From NCBI GenBank assembly GCA_030265505.1, contig JAJDGD010000006.1, positions 1 to 43,198 on the forward strand: a stretch of DNA of 43,198 nucleotides, in the 5' to 3' direction. The stretch comes from Ruminococcaceae bacterium OttesenSCG-928-O06 (GTDB lineage Bacteria; Bacillota; Clostridia; Oscillospirales; Ruminococcaceae). Positions 39,963 to 43,198 of this stretch are shown here, one piece after another. The notes under the pieces are model-generated. The model saw only the letters and a list, made by a program, of their open reading frames with translations. It had not been told where the DNA came from and ran no database searches. The position numbers were made by a program, and so were the translations under genes. Within the stretch, counting starts at the first letter, position 1. Each line of letters begins with the position of its first letter.

Positions 39963-40110
39963 GGCGGGCACCCCCTTTGGGCCTTTTCAAGGCGGAAGTT
40001 CCCCGGGCGCCGGGGCGGAACACCCACCGCAGGCCCGGCCCGCAGCGCCGGCGCGGGTAATGCAAACGGCGCGCGTACGGGGGCTTTTTTATGCACAGGG
40101 TATTCAATCT

Positions 40111-40139
40111 ATCTTACCTTGTATACGCGAAAAATGCAA
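40111..40139 (-). promoter_or_regulatory. Promoter for the pilus-like operon
   Basis: On the minus strand, TTGCAT (40139-40134) and TAAGAT (40116-40111) are 17 bases apart in an AT-rich patch, leaving about 140 bases of leader. Confidence 0.5.
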
Positions 40140-40307
40140 GGGCAAAGGGGCGGGGAAAACAGACAAAGCTTCGTGTCATCGCGGGATGGGATAGAGGCTG
40201 CGTGGCGGGGTGGTTTTGGTGGCACAAGCCCGACATGCCGTGGCGTGCGCGATAGGCTGCGGGCTTTGGCGCGGTGGCCGGTGCGCCGCGTGCAAGCCCC
40301 GGCGCAA

Positions 40308-40337
40308 AACAGCCGCACACGGCCGTGTGCGGCTGTT
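40308..40337 (-). terminator. 30-base perfect palindrome after argG
   Basis: The 15-base half-sites AACAGCCGCACACGG and its exact inverse abut with no unpaired centre, giving a 13-base-pair stem with a minimal four-base loop. It lies 30 bases past the argG stop, with four T on the minus strand, so it is most likely the argG terminator. Confidence 0.65.
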
Positions 40338-40367
40338 GGGGCAAGGTTGCGGTGCGGCGGCTATTGG

Positions 40368-41600
40368 CTATTTTTCGGCGTCCTTACGCTTTTGGTCCAG
40401 CAGGGCCTTTACCTTGATGGGCAGGCCAAACAGGTTGATAAAGCCCTCGGCGTCGGCGTGGTTGTAGCTGTCCCCGGTGGTAAAGCTGGCCACGTCTTCG
40501 TCGTACAGGCTGTAGGGGCTGGTAACGCCGGCGTTGATGATGTTGCCCTTGTACAGCTTTAGCTTCACGGTGCCGGTAACGGTTTTCTGGGTTTCGTCCA
40601 CAAAGGCGGCAATGGCCTCGCGCAGCGGGGTGTACCACTGGCCGTTGTACACAAGGTCGGCCATTTTCAGCGCCACGTTCTGCTTAAAATGGGCGGTCTC
40701 CTTGTCCAGGCACAGGCTTTCCAGCACCTCGTGGGCGTGGTACAAAATGGTGCCGCCGGGCGTTTCGTACACGCCGTGGCTTTTCATGCCCACCAGGCGG
40801 TTTTCCACCACGTCGTAAATGCCAATGCCATTTTTGCCGCCCAGCTCGTTCAGGGCCTCTATCAGCGCCACGCCGTCCATGGCTTTGCCGTCCAGGGAAA
40901 CAGGCACGCCCGCCTCAAAGCCCAGGGTGACATAGGTGGCGGCGTCGGGGGCTTTTTCCGGCGTTACGCCCAGCTGCAGCATGGTGTCATAGCCGGGCTC
41001 TTGCGAAGGGTCCTCCAGTTCCAGCCCTTCGTGAGAGAGATGCCAGAGGTTTTGGTCGCGCGAGTAGCTGGTTTTGCGGGTGAAGCGCAAAGGCACGCCA
41101 TGGGCTTCGGCGTAGGCAATGGCTTCCTCGCGGCTTTGGATATCCCACTCCCGCCAGGGGGCGATGACCTGGAGGTGGGGGGCCAGGGCCTTCACGGTAA
41201 GCTCAAAGCGCACTTGGTCGTTGCCTTTGCCGGTGGCCCCGTGGCAAATGGCGTCTGCCCCCTCTTTTTGGGCAATCTCCACCAGGGCCTTGGCAATGGG
41301 CGGGCGGGCAAAGCTGGTGCCAAGCAGGTATCCCTCATACTTGGCGCCGGCCTTCAGGGTGGGCCAGATGAAGTCCTCCACCAGTTCTTTTTTAATATCG
41401 GCGATGTACAGCTTGGAGGCGCCGGTGGCCAGGGCTTTTTCCTCCAGGCCGTCCAGCTCTCCCTTTTGGCCCACATCGGCCGCCATGGCAATCACCTCGC
41501 AGCCATAGTTCTCTTTCAGCCAGGGGATGATGATGGAGGTATCCAGCCCGCCGGAGTAAGCGAGCACCACTTTTTTCACGCTCGGTTTATCTTTTTTCAT
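40368..41600 (-). CDS. argG: Argininosuccinate synthase
   Basis: ArgG condenses citrulline and aspartate with ATP in arginine synthesis. The ATG at 41600 follows GGGAGG. The 410 residues contain the ATP loop '[20 protein letters not shown]', '[17 protein letters not shown]', '[15 protein letters not shown]', '[19 protein letters not shown]', '[21 protein letters not shown]' and '[26 protein letters not shown]'. argH is not adjacent. The promoter lies in an inverted repeat that contains TGAATA half-sites, fitting control by an ArgR-type repressor. Confidence 0.97.
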   Translation of the reverse strand: MKKDKPSVKKVVLAYSGGLDTSIIIPWLKENYGCEVIAMAADVGQKGELDGLEEKALATGASKLYIADIKKELVEDFIWPTLKAGAKYEGYLLGTSFARPPIAKALVEIAQKEGADAICHGATGKGNDQVRFELTVKALAPHLQVIAPWREWDIQSREEAIAYAEAHGVPLRFTRKTSYSRDQNLWHLSHEGLELEDPSQEPGYDTMLQLGVTPEKAPDAATYVTLGFEAGVPVSLDGKAMDGVALIEALNELGGKNGIGIYDVVENRLVGMKSHGVYETPGGTILYHAHEVLESLCLDKETAHFKQNVALKMADLVYNGQWYTPLREAIAAFVDETQKTVTGTVKLKLYKGNIINAGVTSPYSLYDEDVASFTTGDSYNHADAEGFINLFGLPIKVKALLDQKRKDAEK

Positions 41601-41647
41601 ATAGGGCCTCCCTTGCGCCGGGGCGCGGTGGTTTGCTGCATGCTCTC

Positions 41648-41675
41648 AGTATACACCCAAAATGAATAAAAGCAA
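41648..41675 (-). promoter_or_regulatory. Promoter for argG
   Basis: On the minus strand, TTGCTT (41675-41670) and TATACT (41653-41648) are 16 bases apart. The -35 lies inside the inverted repeat at 41668-41704. Confidence 0.55.
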
Positions 41676-41704
41676 GCATATTATGAATAAATATGCTTGC
41701 TTTT
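41661..41704 (-). promoter_or_regulatory. Inverted repeat with ArgR-like half-sites; also possible pyrE terminator
   Basis: A perfect 15-base inverted repeat (41668-41682 with 41690-41704) has a seven-base loop. The loop ATGAATA and the left flank AATGAATAAA each hold TGAATA, the half-site of ARG boxes as known for ArgR (consensus TGAAT-N4-ATTCA). The same element, read on the minus strand, has an A-tract, stem and T-tract and lies 95 bases after the pyrE stop, so it may also end that transcript. Confidence 0.5.
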
Positions 41705-41798
41705 GGTGCGGTTTGGCGGTTTCACTAAGTTTTGCAGGGGGTGCCGGGTGGAAATATATGCAGGATGGTGAGGCGGGCGATTTTTGCGTTTTGCGCCC

Positions 41799-42440
41799 TT
41801 ACACATCCATCCAGGCGGGGTTTCGTGGGTCTTGCCGGAAGGCCTGCAGTTTGGCAACGTCCTGCTGCTGTATGGCGCCGGTGGCCAGGGCCTGCTGCAC
41901 CAGGGCGTCGTAGTCGCTCAGGCTGGTGTTTTCCACCCCGGCGGCGGCCAGGCGCTGCAGCCCGGCGGCCAGGCCATAGGTGAAAATGGAGACGATGCCC
42001 AACACCTCGCACCCGGCACCGCGCAGCACGTCCACCACGTCCACCACGCTGCCCGCGGTGGAGATGAGGTCCTCGACGACAACGGTTTTCCAGCCCGCCT
42101 CGGCGCGGCCCTCTATCTGGTTGCCCCGGCCATGGTCTTTGGCGGAAGCGCGCACATAGCACATGGGCAAGTCTAAAATATCGGCCACCAGGGCGGCGTG
42201 GGCTATGCCGGCGGTGGCGGTGCCGGCCACCAGCTGGCAGCCGGGGTACTTTTCGCAGATGATATTGGCAAGGCCCGCCTCTACCCGGCGGCGCACGGCG
42301 GGGAAAGAGAGGGTGAGGCGGTTGTCGCAATAAATGGGGCTTTGGATGCCCGAGGCCCAGGCGAAGGGCTGGTTTGGCCGCAAAAACACGGCGCCGATGG
42401 AGAGAAGGTCTTGTGCGATGGTTTGTTTTATGTCTTGCAT
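41799..42440 (-). CDS. pyrE: Orotate phosphoribosyltransferase
   Basis: PyrE joins orotate to PRPP to form OMP. The ATG at 42440 gives [41 protein letters not shown], the standard opening; a longer frame has no homology. The 213 residues hold the PRPP-binding motif '[21 protein letters not shown]' and '[41 protein letters not shown]'. It lies 70 bases after pyrF, so pyrF-pyrE are one transcript performing consecutive steps. Confidence 0.96.
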   Translation of the reverse strand: MQDIKQTIAQDLLSIGAVFLRPNQPFAWASGIQSPIYCDNRLTLSFPAVRRRVEAGLANIICEKYPGCQLVAGTATAGIAHAALVADILDLPMCYVRASAKDHGRGNQIEGRAEAGWKTVVVEDLISTAGSVVDVVDVLRGAGCEVLGIVSIFTYGLAAGLQRLAAAGVENTSLSDYDALVQQALATGAIQQQDVAKLQAFRQDPRNPAWMDV

Positions 42441-42510
42441 GGGGGTGTCCTTTCCAGGTGGGGTGTTGGGGCTTTTGCGGGCGGATGCGCTACGGAGGCC
42501 CCGCGCGCCG

Positions 42511-43198
42511 TCAGCCGCCGGAAAATTCCGCCAGCACCTTTTGGTAGGCGGCCACGGGGTCCCCAGCGGCGGTGATGGGCCGGCCCACCACGATATAGTC
42601 GCTGCCAATGCGGGCGGCTTCGGCCGGGGTGGTAACGCGGGCCTGGTCGTCCCCGGCAGAGGCCGGGTAGCGGATGCCGGGCGTTACGGTGATGAACTCC
42701 GGCCCGCACCACTCTTTCACCAGGGGTACCTCCAGCGGGCTGCATACCACGCCGTCCAGCCCACTGCCCTGCGCGTTTGTGGCATAACTTGCCACCACTT
42801 CGTCCAGCACGCCGGGTATCAGCAATTCGCCGTTCATCGCCTCCTGGCCAATGCTGGTAAGCATGGTAACGGCGATGAGCTGCGGGCGTGTGCCGGCGGC
42901 GCCTTCCTCCAGGCCCTCCAGGGCGGCGCGCATCATGGCGCTGCCCCCGGCGGCGTGCAGGTTCACCATGTCTACCCCTAAGCGCGCAATGTTTTTCATG
43001 GCGCGGTGTACGGTGTTGGGGATGTCGTGCAGCTTTAGGTCCAGAAAAACATTGTGGCCACGCGCTTTTACCTCGCGCACAATGTCCGGCCCTTCGCCGT
43101 AAAACAGCTCCATGCCAATTTTCAGGTAGGGGGTCTGCTGGTCAAAGCGGTCCAAAAAGGCAACCAGTTCCGCGCGGGAGGGAAAGTCGCAGGGGATG
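42511..43198 (-). CDS. pyrF: Orotidine 5'-phosphate decarboxylase, 5' end outside window
   Basis: PyrF converts OMP to UMP. The frame stays open to the right edge: the first visible residues read [18 protein letters not shown], so only about ten N-terminal residues are missing and the start codon is outside. Visible motifs are '[16 protein letters not shown]', the catalytic '[18 protein letters not shown]' (DxKxxDI), 'VNLHAAGG', 'TPGIR' and '[23 protein letters not shown]'. About 229 residues are present. pyrE follows. A TTG at 43155 opens a plausible-looking shorter frame but would remove a conserved segment. Confidence 0.95.
   Translation of the reverse strand, partial: IPCDFPSRAELVAFLDRFDQQTPYLKIGMELFYGEGPDIVREVKARGHNVFLDLKLHDIPNTVHRAMKNIARLGVDMVNLHAAGGSAMMRAALEGLEEGAAGTRPQLIAVTMLTSIGQEAMNGELLIPGVLDEVVASYATNAQGSGLDGVVCSPLEVPLVKEWCGPEFITVTPGIRYPASAGDDQARVTTPAEAARIGSDYIVVGRPITAAGDPVAAYQKVLAEFSGG

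Larger units (their letters stand above)
39963..40367 (-). other. 405-base gap between the pilus operon and argG
   Basis: No gene is seen. It carries the pilus-operon promoter (40111-40139) and leader, a GC-rich hairpin CCCCGG-GCG-CCGGGG at 40001-40015 in that leader close to the start codon, and the palindromic argG terminator at 40308-40337. Confidence 0.5.

Overview
The window reads as the chromosome of a GC-rich, monoderm Clostridia-type bacterium, most likely of the order Oscillospirales. The clues are strong GGAGG-type ribosome sites, lipobox lipoproteins, DegV, a LytTR regulator, a ProX-type tRNA editor, the AmmeMemoRadiSam genes and frequent extended -10 promoters (TGN-TATACT). The genus cannot be fixed from sequence alone. 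I see no rRNA, tRNA, CRISPR array, insertion sequence or prophage. This is mostly core chromosome with a few less familiar loci.

Layout. 1-8.4 kb: cell-surface and small genes. These are a membrane-anchored SGNH hydrolase cut by the left edge, a 96-residue beta-rich protein, a small metallopeptidase, a LytTR regulator with a LiaF-like membrane protein, a proline-rich 98-residue protein, an independent unit encoding a 31-residue peptide, an alpha/beta hydrolase, a lipoprotein cyclophilin, a GtrA-like protein and a Ser/Pro-rich surface protein. 8.6-15.3 kb: coaX, a two-component system, a glycerophosphodiesterase, a YbaK editor, a VOC protein and an HD-GYP protein that has lost part of its HD motif. 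15.5-26.8 kb: a ProX editor, pyrI-pyrB, nnrE, a zinc-ribbon protein, amrS and an amrB-amrA fusion, a DegV protein, rsmE, prmA, a Dabb protein and enolase.

27.2-33.3 kb is a complete peptide ABC importer (oppBCDF, then oppA with its own promoter). 33.4-40.0 kb, on the minus strand, is a pilus or type II secretion-like cluster: transglutaminase lipoprotein, GspF/PilC, four small single-span proteins, PilT and a BTAD regulator whose C-terminus resembles a decayed GGDEF domain. 40.4-43.2 kb holds argG, pyrE and pyrF; pyrF is cut by the right edge.

How they fit together. pyrB/pyrI and pyrF/pyrE are two separate pyrimidine loci, and pyrB and argG sit on the two branches fed by carbamoyl phosphate. 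YbaK and ProX are two editors of mischarged tRNA-Pro within 2.5 kb. The most interesting unexplained material is the pilus-like cluster, the AmmeMemoRadiSam fusion, the 31-residue peptide unit with a palindromic operator-like site, the two degenerate signalling domains, and several repeat elements in the intergenic gaps (3.1, 7.0, 18.9 and 33.4 kb).
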